Source of the DNA: Thalassovita litoralis
GTDB lineage: Bacteria > Pseudomonadota > Alphaproteobacteria > Rhodobacterales > Rhodobacteraceae
Assembly: GCF_900182725.1 (NCBI RefSeq)
Contig: NZ_FXTO01000009.1
Span: 1 to 64,000 of the forward strand
Direction of reading: 5' to 3'
Length of the DNA: 64,000 nucleotides
Shown here: positions 45,793 through 54,373 of the stretch, one piece after another
How positions within the stretch are numbered: the first letter of the stretch is position 1
Layout: the number at the start of each line of letters is the position of its first letter
Position numbers and translations under genes: made by a program
Notes under the pieces: generated by a model
What the model saw: the letters and a program-made list of their open reading frames with translations, nothing else
What the model was told of the DNA's origin: nothing
Database searches by the model: none

Positions 45793-45827
45793 ATTGCTCG
45801 ATAGATCTGCACCACCTAACGAGCAAT
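45793..45827. terminator. Hairpin after the RTX fragment
   Basis: ATTGCTCG (45793-45800) is complementary to CGAGCAAT (45820-45827) with a 19-base loop; no T run follows. Confidence 0.35.
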
Positions 45828-45914
45828 ACTTCCCGCCACCTACGATCACCTTCACGGGTGTGGGTATGCAAAATGATGAAGGATGCAAAACACGCCTGAT
45901 CGCCGGGCGTGATG

Positions 45915-47153
45915 TCAGCCAAAGTTACTGCTTTTCACAGGGATGGTCGGCGTTTCGAGCAGTTGTTTCAAACCCTGCCATTTTTGCAAAACAGACATGG
46001 CCCCGACATTTTCAATCTGTTGCGTGACCCAGTCCAACCCGCAGTTATAGGTGACAACATAACTGCGAAGGGCCTGAATAATGACCAGCCGCTGGGTTGC
46101 CGTTCCTTGGGTTTCAAGGCCAAAAGTCATGAGCCATTCAATCGCATAGTCACGATCCCAGCCACCGTACAGAAACCCGCGCGCGACTTCGTTTCGGGCG
46201 AAATTCAGCTTTTCCACAAGATCGACGTAATGATGATAGGCGTCCAGATCGGCGGAAAGATGGGACAAGCCGGTCATCGGCAACACCACGTCGCGGTCAA
46301 ACGCAAGGCGGGTTTCGCGATCAAAGGCCAGCCGTACCCCGTAATTGGCGGCGCCTTCGGCCAGAACGGTATGCGCCCCGAACAGGGGTAACATTGTCCA
46401 TTCCAGCCAGCCCCGCCGATGAACAAGTTCGGCCTCGATCAAAGTGCCCTGAACGTGATGTCCGGGATAGGCCTCGTGGGTTGCCAGTTCCACCACCCGA
46501 TCAAGGTGCAGCGGCTGGGTTTGCGAAAAGTGGACAATCGTCCGACCCTGCCCAAGGTATTCGGCAAAACCGGAAAAATGCCCATCGGTATCCATTTGCA
46601 CGGTGACGCCTTCGGTTTCCGGCAGGTCGAAATGCGCCAATGTGCGGGTGCGGGCTTCGTGCAGGGCTTCGGTCATTGCGGCCTGAATACGGTCGGGGGC
46701 AATCAGGAACCGATCCCGAAACCGAACAAGACGTTCGGGCAGCGGGCCAGAACCGGGGACGATCTGTTCCAGATCGCTGGCAAGCGCCCGAAAATGCGCC
46801 ACGTCCTTGTGTGGAACGTCAAGGGAATAAAGCGCGTGAACCTCGTCCGTGAAACTTGCGGGCATCCTGCCCTGCAAGATCCCTGAACGCACCTGCATCG
46901 CTGTGATACGTTCCGCCAATATCTGACGACGGTATGCGCCGCCGTCGATTTGGGTTTCCGGGAATGCCCCAAGCGCATCTTCAAGGACGTTCAGTCCCCG
47001 ATCAATCATGTCCAAGGGCATGACGTTGGTTTGCGCCTGCGCCCGTAGTTCAGGATCTCCGATATAGATATAGGGGTTGGGATCATGGTTGTGCAGTTGA
47101 AGCGCCAGCCAAACATATTCCCGCACGATTGCATCAAACGAATCCACGGCCAT
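45915..47153 (-). CDS. DUF885-family zinc peptidase-like hydrolase
   Basis: A gluzincin-fold protein. From ATG 47153 it has 412 residues. The zinc motif is ATHEAYPGHHVQ (His226, Glu227, His232 or His233) and the third-ligand segment LAEGAANYG (Glu266), matching the HExxPGHH pattern of the DUF885 group. It is shorter than the 550-600 residue secreted relatives and has no signal peptide, so a cytoplasmic substrate is expected. It starts eight bases after the acyl-CoA ligase stop and is the last gene of the eight-gene operon. The true substrate is unknown; amide or peptide bond hydrolysis is the family expectation. Confidence 0.82.
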   Translation of the reverse strand: MAVDSFDAIVREYVWLALQLHNHDPNPYIYIGDPELRAQAQTNVMPLDMIDRGLNVLEDALGAFPETQIDGGAYRRQILAERITAMQVRSGILQGRMPASFTDEVHALYSLDVPHKDVAHFRALASDLEQIVPGSGPLPERLVRFRDRFLIAPDRIQAAMTEALHEARTRTLAHFDLPETEGVTVQMDTDGHFSGFAEYLGQGRTIVHFSQTQPLHLDRVVELATHEAYPGHHVQGTLIEAELVHRRGWLEWTMLPLFGAHTVLAEGAANYGVRLAFDRETRLAFDRDVVLPMTGLSHLSADLDAYHHYVDLVEKLNFARNEVARGFLYGGWDRDYAIEWLMTFGLETQGTATQRLVIIQALRSYVVTYNCGLDWVTQQIENVGAMSVLQKWQGLKQLLETPTIPVKSSNFG

Positions 47154-47161
47154 GCGCTCCC

Positions 47162-48781
47162 CTATCGTAATTCCCGGCGCAGGACTTTGCCCACGGCGGA
47201 TTTTGGTAATTCTTCCAGAAAGGCGACATGGCTGGGCACTTTGTACCCGGTCAGGTTGGCCTTGCAAAATGCGCGCACGGTTTCTGTGGTTACGGTCTGG
47301 TCTTTGGTGACGACGAACACCTTGATCGCCTCGCCCTTGTCCGGATCAGGGATGCCCACGCAGGCGCATTCGATAATCCCCGGCATGGCGGTCAGAACGG
47401 CTTCGATTTCATTGGGGAATACGTTGAACCCGGATACAAGGATCATGTCCTTTTTCCGGTCGACGATTTTCAAATATCCGTCATCGGTAAAAAGACCGAT
47501 ATCCCCGGTTTTGAAATACCCGTCTGCGCTCATGACTTCGGCGGTGGCATCGGGGCGGTTCCAATAGCCCTGCATGACCTGCGGCCCCTTCACACAGATT
47601 TCGCCGGGCTGGCCATGCGGCAGTTCCCGGCCCGCATCGTCGCGGATGGAAACATCGGTTGACGGTACGACAACCCCGATCGTGCCATTGAAACCGTCAA
47701 ATGTGGGCAGGTTGATCGAAACCACGGGCGAGGTTTCCGAAAGCCCGTAGCCTTCTTTGATATGAACGCCTGTGCGCTCTTTCCAACGGTTCGAGACGAT
47801 TTCCTGAACCGCTGCGCCGCCTGCCCAGCAGACTTTTAGCCCCGAACAATCCACGTCTGCAAATGCCGGTGCGTGCAACAGTCCATTATACAGCGTGTTG
47901 ACCCCGATCATTGCGGTAAACCGGAACGCGCGGAGCGTTTGAACAAAAGCCTCCATATCGCGCGGGTTCGGGATCAGGACGTTCAAAGCGCCATAGCGGG
48001 TGTAACTCAGGACTGAAACCATTAGGGCCAGAATGTGATACATCGGCACAGGCGTTACGATGATTTCGCGTCCCGGTGTGGTGATGGGACCGGCCAGCCA
48101 ATCATAAACCGCCATGTTAGACGCAAGATTGCCGTGCGACAGCATCGCGCCTTTGGACAGCCCGGTCGTGCCGCCCGTGTATTGCAGGAACAAAAGATCG
48201 TCCTGACCGATTTCTGGGCGTTCAAACGTCAGGGCCGCCCCTTGCGATAGCGCATCCGGCAATGGCGTATAGGTGGGGATCGCGGGATCAATCGGGGCAT
48301 CGGGAACCGGCGCGTCGATCATATCGCCAATCTGAACCGTGATGACATTCCGGACCGAGGTCTGATCCAGAATAGCCCCCAGCGTTTTCGAGGCCATCGC
48401 CGCAATGATGATGGTTTCAACCCCCGCATCGTTCAACTGATGCAGCAATTCGCGCGGGGTATACAGCGGGTTGACGTTGACCTGAACCATACCCGCGCGG
48501 ACCACGGCGTATGTGGCCACATTGAACGGGATGATATTGGGCAGCATCACCGCGACCCGGTCGCCCTTGTTGTGGCCCAGTTTCTGTTGCAGGAAGGCCG
48601 CCAGCGCCCCTGATGCCTGATCGACCTGTGCATAGTTTAGGGTCGTACCCAGACAATGCACCGCCGGGAGATCACCAAAGCGGTCAAACGCCGTTTCGAT
48701 AACGTCAGCCATAGACCCAAGCGATGCCCATTCGATGTCTTTGGGTATGTTGCCATAATGTTGATGCCAAATGCGATCCAT
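47162..48781 (-). CDS. AMP-forming acyl-CoA ligase (FadD-like)
   Basis: Activates a carboxylic acid to its CoA thioester with ATP. The 539-residue protein has the P-loop-like YTGGTTGLSKGAMLSHGN, GYGLSETSP, YFKTGDIGLF with GYLKIVDRKKD, and the C-terminal lysine in PKSAVGKVLRREL. It is annotated as long-chain by resemblance, but its place in a TRAP operon suggests a smaller or aromatic acid. Operon gene 7, between the ABM protein and the DUF885 hydrolase. Confidence 0.9.
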   Translation of the reverse strand: MDRIWHQHYGNIPKDIEWASLGSMADVIETAFDRFGDLPAVHCLGTTLNYAQVDQASGALAAFLQQKLGHNKGDRVAVMLPNIIPFNVATYAVVRAGMVQVNVNPLYTPRELLHQLNDAGVETIIIAAMASKTLGAILDQTSVRNVITVQIGDMIDAPVPDAPIDPAIPTYTPLPDALSQGAALTFERPEIGQDDLLFLQYTGGTTGLSKGAMLSHGNLASNMAVYDWLAGPITTPGREIIVTPVPMYHILALMVSVLSYTRYGALNVLIPNPRDMEAFVQTLRAFRFTAMIGVNTLYNGLLHAPAFADVDCSGLKVCWAGGAAVQEIVSNRWKERTGVHIKEGYGLSETSPVVSINLPTFDGFNGTIGVVVPSTDVSIRDDAGRELPHGQPGEICVKGPQVMQGYWNRPDATAEVMSADGYFKTGDIGLFTDDGYLKIVDRKKDMILVSGFNVFPNEIEAVLTAMPGIIECACVGIPDPDKGEAIKVFVVTKDQTVTTETVRAFCKANLTGYKVPSHVAFLEELPKSAVGKVLRRELR

Positions 48782-48817
48782 GCCGGACCCCCTTTGATAA
48801 AGCGTGAAACCGTTGAG

Positions 48818-49117
48818 TCAGAGGTGCCGTTCAAACAGCCGTGTCGTTGGCGGGGCAGCCAGAAACCGCGAAAGAACCTGTTCCTGTGCGTCACGGGTTG
48901 GGTGGGTGGTCCAGTCCTGAAAATCTTGGGCTGTCTGCCATTCCGCGATGACAGACACGGCATCGGGATCGGCGTGATCAGCCAGAAGAAACGCCTGAAT
49001 AAAGCCGGGTATCGCGGCGGCGCAGTCCGTGAAAACGTTATGCGCACGGAACACTTCCATTGCCTCTTGGCGTTGGCCGGGACGCACCTGAATGCTCATG
49101 TGGCTGAAAACGGTCAT
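48818..49117 (-). CDS. ABM-fold (antibiotic biosynthesis monooxygenase) small protein
   Basis: A 99-residue ferredoxin-like alpha-beta barrel of the ABM/YgiN type. It shows the family pattern VFSHMSIQVRPGQRQEAMEVF...SVIAEWQTAQDFQDW. Members are cofactor-free quinone monooxygenases, isomerases, or heme or signal-molecule degraders, so the activity is open. Its start overlaps the TetR stop by four bases (ATGA, 49114-49117), tying it to the regulator and the operon. Confidence 0.8.
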   Translation of the reverse strand: MTVFSHMSIQVRPGQRQEAMEVFRAHNVFTDCAAAIPGFIQAFLLADHADPDAVSVIAEWQTAQDFQDWTTHPTRDAQEQVLSRFLAAPPTTRLFERHL

Positions 49118-49797
49118 TGGATTGCCCCTTGGGGCGTAGCGGGGGGAACAATATCGGTTGGCCCCTGATAGCCCAAAACCCCACAGGCCGCCCGCGCGAT
49201 GACGTTGGCAAATTCATCCACATCCGTCGGGAACTGCGGCCCCATACCCAATTCTGTCTGTAAGACGCACATGGTCATCAGTTGCACGGCATGGGCCACG
49301 GTTTCACGGGACGGGGGCGTGACAAGCTGATCGGCATATTCATCTATTGCATTCCCCACACCGGCAATAACCGTTGCCCCAATGATCCGAAGATCGCCGA
49401 ACCCTTCGGCCTGATTTTGCGCGATTTCCGAAATGGCCCGGTAAAATCCGCGATTGCTGGCAATCAGGTCGCGCCCAGACATGGTAAGGGCATGAAACAA
49501 CTGGAAAAGCGTTTCATTCCCAGCCCGTGAAAGATCAAAGTTGCCCATTGATTTGCGGAAATCGGCCAGCACATTTTGTTTTGCCCGATCCAGCAATTCG
49601 CGCTTGTCGCTGAACTGGTGATAAAATGACCCCACAGAAAGCCCGGATTCTTCGATAATCTGGGCAATCGTGCAACCAGCGAACCCGTTGGTCCAGAAAA
49701 CGGTATTGGCCGCCTCCAACAGTTTTTGTTCGGCTTCTATCCCGCGCTTGCTGCGCTTGCGGGGTTTAGCAATGGTCTGAGCGGCGGAATTGGTCAT
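49114..49797 (-). CDS. TetR family transcriptional regulator
   Basis: A one-component repressor. The 227-residue protein has a basic N-terminus, a TetR helix-turn-helix (about 22-68: AANTVFWTNGFAGCTIAQII, GLSVGSFYHQFSDKRELL) and a helical ligand domain. Sitting inside the catabolic operon, it most likely senses the pathway substrate or its CoA ester and represses the promoter in front of dctP; the CTAGA...TCTAG site at 53923 is a candidate operator. Family certain, target inferred. Confidence 0.88.
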   Translation of the reverse strand: MTNSAAQTIAKPRKRSKRGIEAEQKLLEAANTVFWTNGFAGCTIAQIIEESGLSVGSFYHQFSDKRELLDRAKQNVLADFRKSMGNFDLSRAGNETLFQLFHALTMSGRDLIASNRGFYRAISEIAQNQAEGFGDLRIIGATVIAGVGNAIDEYADQLVTPPSRETVAHAVQLMTMCVLQTELGMGPQFPTDVDEFANVIARAACGVLGYQGPTDIVPPATPQGAIQ

Positions 49798-49819
49798 CTA
49801 ATCTCGCTTTGATCTTTGA

Positions 49820-50980
49820 TTAACACGGCAGGGTCAGTGCTTCTAATGTATCTGGCCACGGGGTCATATTGATATTTCCGTTTTCTGTAATCAGCACGGT
49901 ATCCGAATGGCGGAACCCGCCAACCTGCGGCAGGTAAATCCCCGGTTCGATGGTCAGCACCATGCCGGGTTTCAGCACCCGGTAATCGCCTTCTGCAAGG
50001 AATGGCCCTTCGTGTGCCGTCACACCCAGCCCATGCCCCGTGCGGTGCAGCAGGTTTTCTCCATAGCCAGCCTTGCGCATAAGTTGGTTCACGGCAGCGT
50101 CGACATCGTGCATCACCGTCCCCGGTTTGGCCAAGGCATATGCCAGCGCACGGGCTTCCATCATCACGTCGAAAACCGGCTTGGCGGCTTCGGGAACGTG
50201 GCCGATGAAAAAGGTCCGTTCGACCTCGCCGCCGTAGCCATTCGTCATCCCGGCAGAAAGCGCAACATGTGGCCCACCTTCGGCCAGCGGCACGAAAAGA
50301 TTGGTGAAATTATGAGGGTCATGGGTCAACGGTTGCGGTTGGGTTGAGGCCTGCAATTTCGTGGAAAACATATTTGTCGTTGGCAAGTCCCCGAACATCT
50401 TGGCGTTCATCTTGCCCGCCGCTGCGCCATAAATCTGGATCGGCAACGCACCCGGTTTCGACAGGTTCAGGGTTTCTTCCAGCCCAAGCATGAACATGTC
50501 ACAGGCATATTGATGACGGCTGATCTCCCAATCCGATTTGATCGCGCGCAGGTCTTCGACGATGTCAGACCGGACATGGTGCCCCTCTAACGCTTCGATC
50601 ACATGCAAGGGGCTGTCATACTCGACCCCGATATTGGTTTTTCCTGCGATCACCTCTTTCAGCTTGGCATCCCACCCTTGCCCGGCGGGGGCGGGGAATT
50701 CGAAATACGGGGCAAATTCCAAATCTCCAACGGCGCGAATGCGGACATGCGGTTCTTCCAGTTTCGGCATGACGAAAACCGGACAGCCCGTGGTGAACAG
50801 GACCAGAATAAAGGGCCGTTCATGCACCATGTTGGCAAAGTTCGTCAGGTAAAACACGTTGTCAGGATTGTGCAGAACAAGCGCATCCAGACCTTGGTCT
50901 TGCATCGCGGCCTGTAGGCGTTGGCGACGCGTCTGGATTTCCACAGCTTCCGGCGGGGTACACAGGGGAATAATCGACAT
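49820..50980 (-). CDS. M24-family creatinase-like hydrolase lacking most metal ligands
   Basis: A pita-bread-fold enzyme with a creatinase N-domain (1-150) and M24 C-domain, 386 residues. In metal-dependent Xaa-Pro peptidases five ligands are D, D, H, E, E. Here the first Asp is Ser242 (LSAG), the second is Glu252 (GGEVERTFF), His316 (TGHGLG) and Glu345 (LTIEPGIY) are kept, and the last Glu is Ser359 (GGFRHSDTVL). The ERT form at 254-256 is that of creatinase and related non-metal enzymes. It is thus probably a C-N hydrolase on a small molecule, not a peptidase. Directly follows the TRAP permease by 12 bases. Confidence 0.85.
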   Translation of the reverse strand: MSIIPLCTPPEAVEIQTRRQRLQAAMQDQGLDALVLHNPDNVFYLTNFANMVHERPFILVLFTTGCPVFVMPKLEEPHVRIRAVGDLEFAPYFEFPAPAGQGWDAKLKEVIAGKTNIGVEYDSPLHVIEALEGHHVRSDIVEDLRAIKSDWEISRHQYACDMFMLGLEETLNLSKPGALPIQIYGAAAGKMNAKMFGDLPTTNMFSTKLQASTQPQPLTHDPHNFTNLFVPLAEGGPHVALSAGMTNGYGGEVERTFFIGHVPEAAKPVFDVMMEARALAYALAKPGTVMHDVDAAVNQLMRKAGYGENLLHRTGHGLGVTAHEGPFLAEGDYRVLKPGMVLTIEPGIYLPQVGGFRHSDTVLITENGNINMTPWPDTLEALTLPC

Positions 50981-50992
50981 GGGGGTCTCCAG

Positions 50993-52252
50993 TTAATTCA
51001 CGAAGTAAAGCGAAATTTCGGGCAGCCAGCTGATCAGCGCCAAGGCAAGGACCATCAGCGCGATGAATGGCAGTGCGGCACGCACCAGAAGGCCGAATTT
51101 TTCCTTGAACGCGGACATGGCCACGATCAGGTTCAGGCCAACCGGCGGTGTCAGAAGGCCGATTTCCAGATTCACGATCATGATGATGCCAAACACGATC
51201 TTGTTGAAACCATAGACCGCCGCAATCGGTGCAAGGATCGGCGCAAGGATCAGAATTGCCTCGGCTGTGGTCATCATCGCTCCCACGCCCAGCAGCAACA
51301 GGTTCACGATAATGATAAAAGTGATCGGGCTGGTGATCCATCCATCGACAAGGCCCAGCATCATGTCAGGAACGCGGTTTTCTATCAGGATCAGGTTCAG
51401 GCTAAGGGCAACCGCGATCAGCGGAAACAGCGCCCCGCCAAGTTTTGCCGCTTCCAGAACCACATTCTTCAAATCGGCAAACCCGATTTCACGGTGAACA
51501 GCCAGTTCGATCACGACCGAATACATCAATGCTACGGCTGCGGCTTCGGTTGGGGAAAACAGGCCGGAATAAATCCCGCCCAGCAGAATGACCGGCATCA
51601 ACAGCGCCCAGATCCCACGGCGCAGGCTGTGGCGCAGGGTTTCCAACGAAAAGGGCGTGGTGGGCATATGGCGGTTCGCGGCAACGGAATACACTGTCAT
51701 CAGCAGGACAAGCAAAATGCCCGGCCCGACCCCGGCGCGAAACAGATCGACGATCGAGCTTTCCGTTACCAGACCATACAGGATCAGCGGGATCGAAGGC
51801 GGAATGATAATCCCCAGCGTTCCCCCGGACATGACCGCACCCAGCGCGAAACGCTTGTTATAGCCAGCTTCGCGCATCGCCGGATAGACCACGCTGCCAA
51901 TCGCCAGCATCGTTACGATGGACGACCCGGAAATCGCTGCGAAAATTGCGGAACTGATGATCGCCGCAATCCCAAGACCGCCGGGCAAATGCCCCGTCAG
52001 TGCGCGTGCAACATCCGTCAGGCGGCGCGCGGTTGATCCTTTGGTCATCACGCCGCCGCACAGCATGAACATCGGGATGGCAAGGATCAGCTCCTTATCC
52101 AGCGATACGAACATATCTTCGATGATCCACGTCAGATGACCACCGCCCCAGATGATTTGCGCATAGGCGATTGCCGCCAACAGGATCACCAAAAGCGGCT
52201 GACGCAGGATCAGCAGGGCACAGACGATAAGAAAAAGAAGAAGGGCGTTCAT
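50993..52252 (-). CDS. dctM: TRAP transporter large permease, DctM family
   Basis: The 12-TM ion-coupled permease of a TRAP transporter, which imports organic anions delivered by the DctP binding protein. The 419-residue protein has the GGVMTKGSTARRLTDVARAL and GGTLGIIIPPSIPLILYG signatures and ends LISWLPEISLYFVN. Its start overlaps the dctQ stop by four bases. Part of the dctPQM set at the head of the operon. Confidence 0.94.
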   Translation of the reverse strand: MNALLLFLIVCALLILRQPLLVILLAAIAYAQIIWGGGHLTWIIEDMFVSLDKELILAIPMFMLCGGVMTKGSTARRLTDVARALTGHLPGGLGIAAIISSAIFAAISGSSIVTMLAIGSVVYPAMREAGYNKRFALGAVMSGGTLGIIIPPSIPLILYGLVTESSIVDLFRAGVGPGILLVLLMTVYSVAANRHMPTTPFSLETLRHSLRRGIWALLMPVILLGGIYSGLFSPTEAAAVALMYSVVIELAVHREIGFADLKNVVLEAAKLGGALFPLIAVALSLNLILIENRVPDMMLGLVDGWITSPITFIIIVNLLLLGVGAMMTTAEAILILAPILAPIAAVYGFNKIVFGIIMIVNLEIGLLTPPVGLNLIVAMSAFKEKFGLLVRAALPFIALMVLALALISWLPEISLYFVN

Positions 52253-52806
52253 TCCATTGCCTCCGCCTGCTGTGGGCGCACATCAGGCCAGATGACAAAG
52301 GCAAAGTACCGCAATGCAGCAGAGGCAAAGCCAAGCGGAATCGCGGCCTGCACTTTCCAGACCTCGATCCGCAATCCCCCCGAAGCACGCTGCCCGGATT
52401 GGAAAGACTCGAACACGAAATCAGCGGCCACTACGGCCACGGCCATCAGGAACAGAAAGGTCACTATATCCGCCGCCCGGTTGGCTAGGCCGTCAAATCG
52501 TGCCGGGACGGCTTTGAACCCGACCTTGGGGATCAGCTGCGCCCCTGCCCATGTTGCAATCCCGATCCCGGCAAAAGCCCCCGCCACCAGCAGATATACA
52601 GCGATTTTCTGCGAGCCATAAAGAACCAGCCAGCGTCCTTCCAATCCCATCAGGGACAGGAGGGGAAGAACGGCCTCGCGCACCAGAACATCATAGATCA
52701 GGATCAGCGCAATGGCCGAGAAGGCAATGACAGCGATCCAGACCTCGGCGCGATGCCACAGATCCAAGGCGCGGCGAACGAAAACAGGGGGGGCTTTGTC
52801 TGTCAT
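52249..52806 (-). CDS. dctQ: TRAP transporter small permease, DctQ family
   Basis: The four-TM partner of DctM. From ATG 52806 (GGAGGATC upstream) it has 185 residues with four predicted helices (about 18-38, 65-85, 100-125, 145-170) and the usual weak sequence conservation; identity is supported mainly by position between dctP and dctM. The in-frame extension to 52854 overlaps the leader of the ribosome binding site and is excluded. Length normal. Confidence 0.88.
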   Translation of the reverse strand: MTDKAPPVFVRRALDLWHRAEVWIAVIAFSAIALILIYDVLVREAVLPLLSLMGLEGRWLVLYGSQKIAVYLLVAGAFAGIGIATWAGAQLIPKVGFKAVPARFDGLANRAADIVTFLFLMAVAVVAADFVFESFQSGQRASGGLRIEVWKVQAAIPLGFASAALRYFAFVIWPDVRPQQAEAME

Positions 52807-52860
52807 CTTGCTGATCCTCCAGAAATTTGGCGACACCCGTTGGGGTGCCGCCACGCGGTG

Positions 52861-53868
52861 TTATTGCGTGCAGGCCTGACGCGCTGCCTTCATTTTTTCC
52901 CAGAAGGCGTGACCTTCATCGCTGACGTTGGCCAACACCTGATCATAGTAATCTTCGATGCCAACGCTCCATTGTGCGCGCTGTTCGTCTGTCGGGACTT
53001 CGATCTTGACGCCCTTTTCCTGCGCCATGCCCAGAACAGCCTCTTCAAAGGCAAAGAAAGCCGCTGAACGTTCCGTTGACGGGTGCCGCGCAAGGGCGCG
53101 GTTGATGCCTGCGCGATCTTCGTCCGACAAGCTGTCCCAAACGCCTTGGTTGATCACCATCGCCGCCGGGGACATCACATAATCCAGACGCGTCAGCACC
53201 GGGGCAACCTGTGCGATGCCACCAAAAACATAGAACACCGGGATCGTCGGATAGACATCAATCAAGCCCGTGGACAGGTTTGACGCGGCTTCGCTGGCTG
53301 GTGTCATTGTCGGGAAACCGCCAAGTTTTTCCCAATAGGCATTTGAAATCGGGTTGGCTGCGGCCCCAATGCGGCGTCCGGACACGGTATCAGGCGTCAA
53401 GAAAGGTTCCGCCCCGGCCAGCTGCCCGGTGCCAACCTCGGTCCAGTCCAGAACGCGCACGCCAGTCGGGGCCAGCATAGAGCGGTAATCTTCCCGCACA
53501 GTATCCAGAATACAAGAGCGGCTGGCAACGTCGTCATAGAAGAACAACATCGACACAAGATAGGCCTCGGGCAACTGATCAGCCAGCGACGCAACCGAAA
53601 ACGCGCCCATATCAATCCGCCCACGCATCACCTGCGGAAGAACGGCTTGTTCGGCACCCAGTTGGGAATTGTAAAACACTTCGATTTTGACATTGCCTGC
53701 CGTTTCTTCGGCAACATCGGCGGCAAACTGATCCAGTTGTTGCTGCCAGATCGTGTTCGGCGGTGCTGCTGTCGCAAGCCGCAAGGACTGAGTTTCAGCA
53801 AATGCGGGGGACATGGACAGGCCAGCAGTCACCACAAGATTCGCGATAAGTTTTTGTTTATTCAGCAC
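52861..53868 (-). CDS. dctP: TRAP transporter substrate-binding protein, DctP family
   Basis: A periplasmic receptor. The 335-residue protein has a signal peptide (to about 24, MSPAFA), then the DctP fold with SLRLATAAPPNTIW, QVMRGRIDMGAFS and 'TPDTVSGRRIGAAANPIS'. The conserved Arg that usually grips the substrate carboxylate is likely in SGRRIG, so an organic anion is expected. First gene of the operon; the 505-base gap in front holds the promoter. Substrate unknown. Confidence 0.9.
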   Translation of the reverse strand: MLNKQKLIANLVVTAGLSMSPAFAETQSLRLATAAPPNTIWQQQLDQFAADVAEETAGNVKIEVFYNSQLGAEQAVLPQVMRGRIDMGAFSVASLADQLPEAYLVSMLFFYDDVASRSCILDTVREDYRSMLAPTGVRVLDWTEVGTGQLAGAEPFLTPDTVSGRRIGAAANPISNAYWEKLGGFPTMTPASEAASNLSTGLIDVYPTIPVFYVFGGIAQVAPVLTRLDYVMSPAAMVINQGVWDSLSDEDRAGINRALARHPSTERSAAFFAFEEAVLGMAQEKGVKIEVPTDEQRAQWSVGIEDYYDQVLANVSDEGHAFWEKMKAARQACTQ

Positions 53869-53922
53869 TCTTTCCTCCCAGATACCGAATGAACCCGTTG
53901 GTTTGTACTTTCTTTTATCAAA

Positions 53923-53940
53923 CTAGAGGAAATTTTCTAG
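53923..53940. promoter_or_regulatory. Candidate operator CTAGA-N8-TCTAG upstream of dctP
   Basis: CTAGA (53923-53927) and TCTAG (53936-53940) form an inverted repeat in an AT-rich stretch 55 bases before the dctP start. It may bind the TetR protein encoded in the operon; inference from position only. Confidence 0.4.
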
Positions 53941-54322
53941 AGTATTTATTCTAATTATTGTGGCGCGAGCATAATCAGACGAATTCTGCCGCAAATTTCC
54001 GCAGCTTACCCGTGGTGCGACTGCCTGCCCAAGGATGTCCGGAAGAGCCACTGCGAATGGCTCCTGAAGTGTATGCGGATCGGGCGCGAGGATTTCGCTT
54101 CCAAGCTGGAAGCGGTCATTTGCTGATTGTGGGCATCCTGAGAAAACACGCGCCGTTTGATATGGCGAACTACCCAGCCGCCGTGGTGCAGGATGTAACC
54201 GACCAAGCCGGAAATAGGGCTTTCTTTATATTTGGAGACAGCCTTGGAAGCGAGCGGTCAGATGTGACCGAGTGCGTCAAGATAAGCCATATAAATCAAA
54301 TGGAACCTCTTAATGCACGAAA

Positions 54323-54344
54323 GCCCGCGCAATGAAGCGCGGGC
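54323..54344 (-). terminator. Terminator of the flavin reductase gene
   Basis: GCCCGCGC (54323-54330) and GCGCGGGC (54337-54344) form an 8-bp stem; on the minus strand TTTCG follows. Confidence 0.75.
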
Positions 54345-54373
54345 CTCGGGAAGAGGGCAAGACAAGAGCCTTG

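Larger units (their letters stand above)
53869..54373. other. Intergenic region, dctP promoter and unexplained plus-strand segment
   Basis: 505 bases without a supported gene. The dctP-proximal 110 bases are AT-rich and carry the inverted repeat at 53923. From about 53990 to 54300 the composition becomes coding-like, and plus-strand frames give stretches such as CDCLPKDVRKSHCEWLLKCM that break off at stop codons; it may be remnant coding DNA. I recognise no family. The hairpin at 54323 ends the flavin reductase transcript. Confidence 0.5.

Noticed and set aside
49820-50980. DddP, the M24-family DMSP lyase of roseobacters
   Set aside because: The sequence differs from DddP throughout as I remember it, is about 60 residues shorter, and lacks the metal ligands that DddP keeps.
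53958-54335. A 125-codon plus-strand frame
   Set aside because: Start lies in AT-rich promoter DNA, no ribosome binding site, no recognisable family, and it runs into the terminator of the neighbouring gene.
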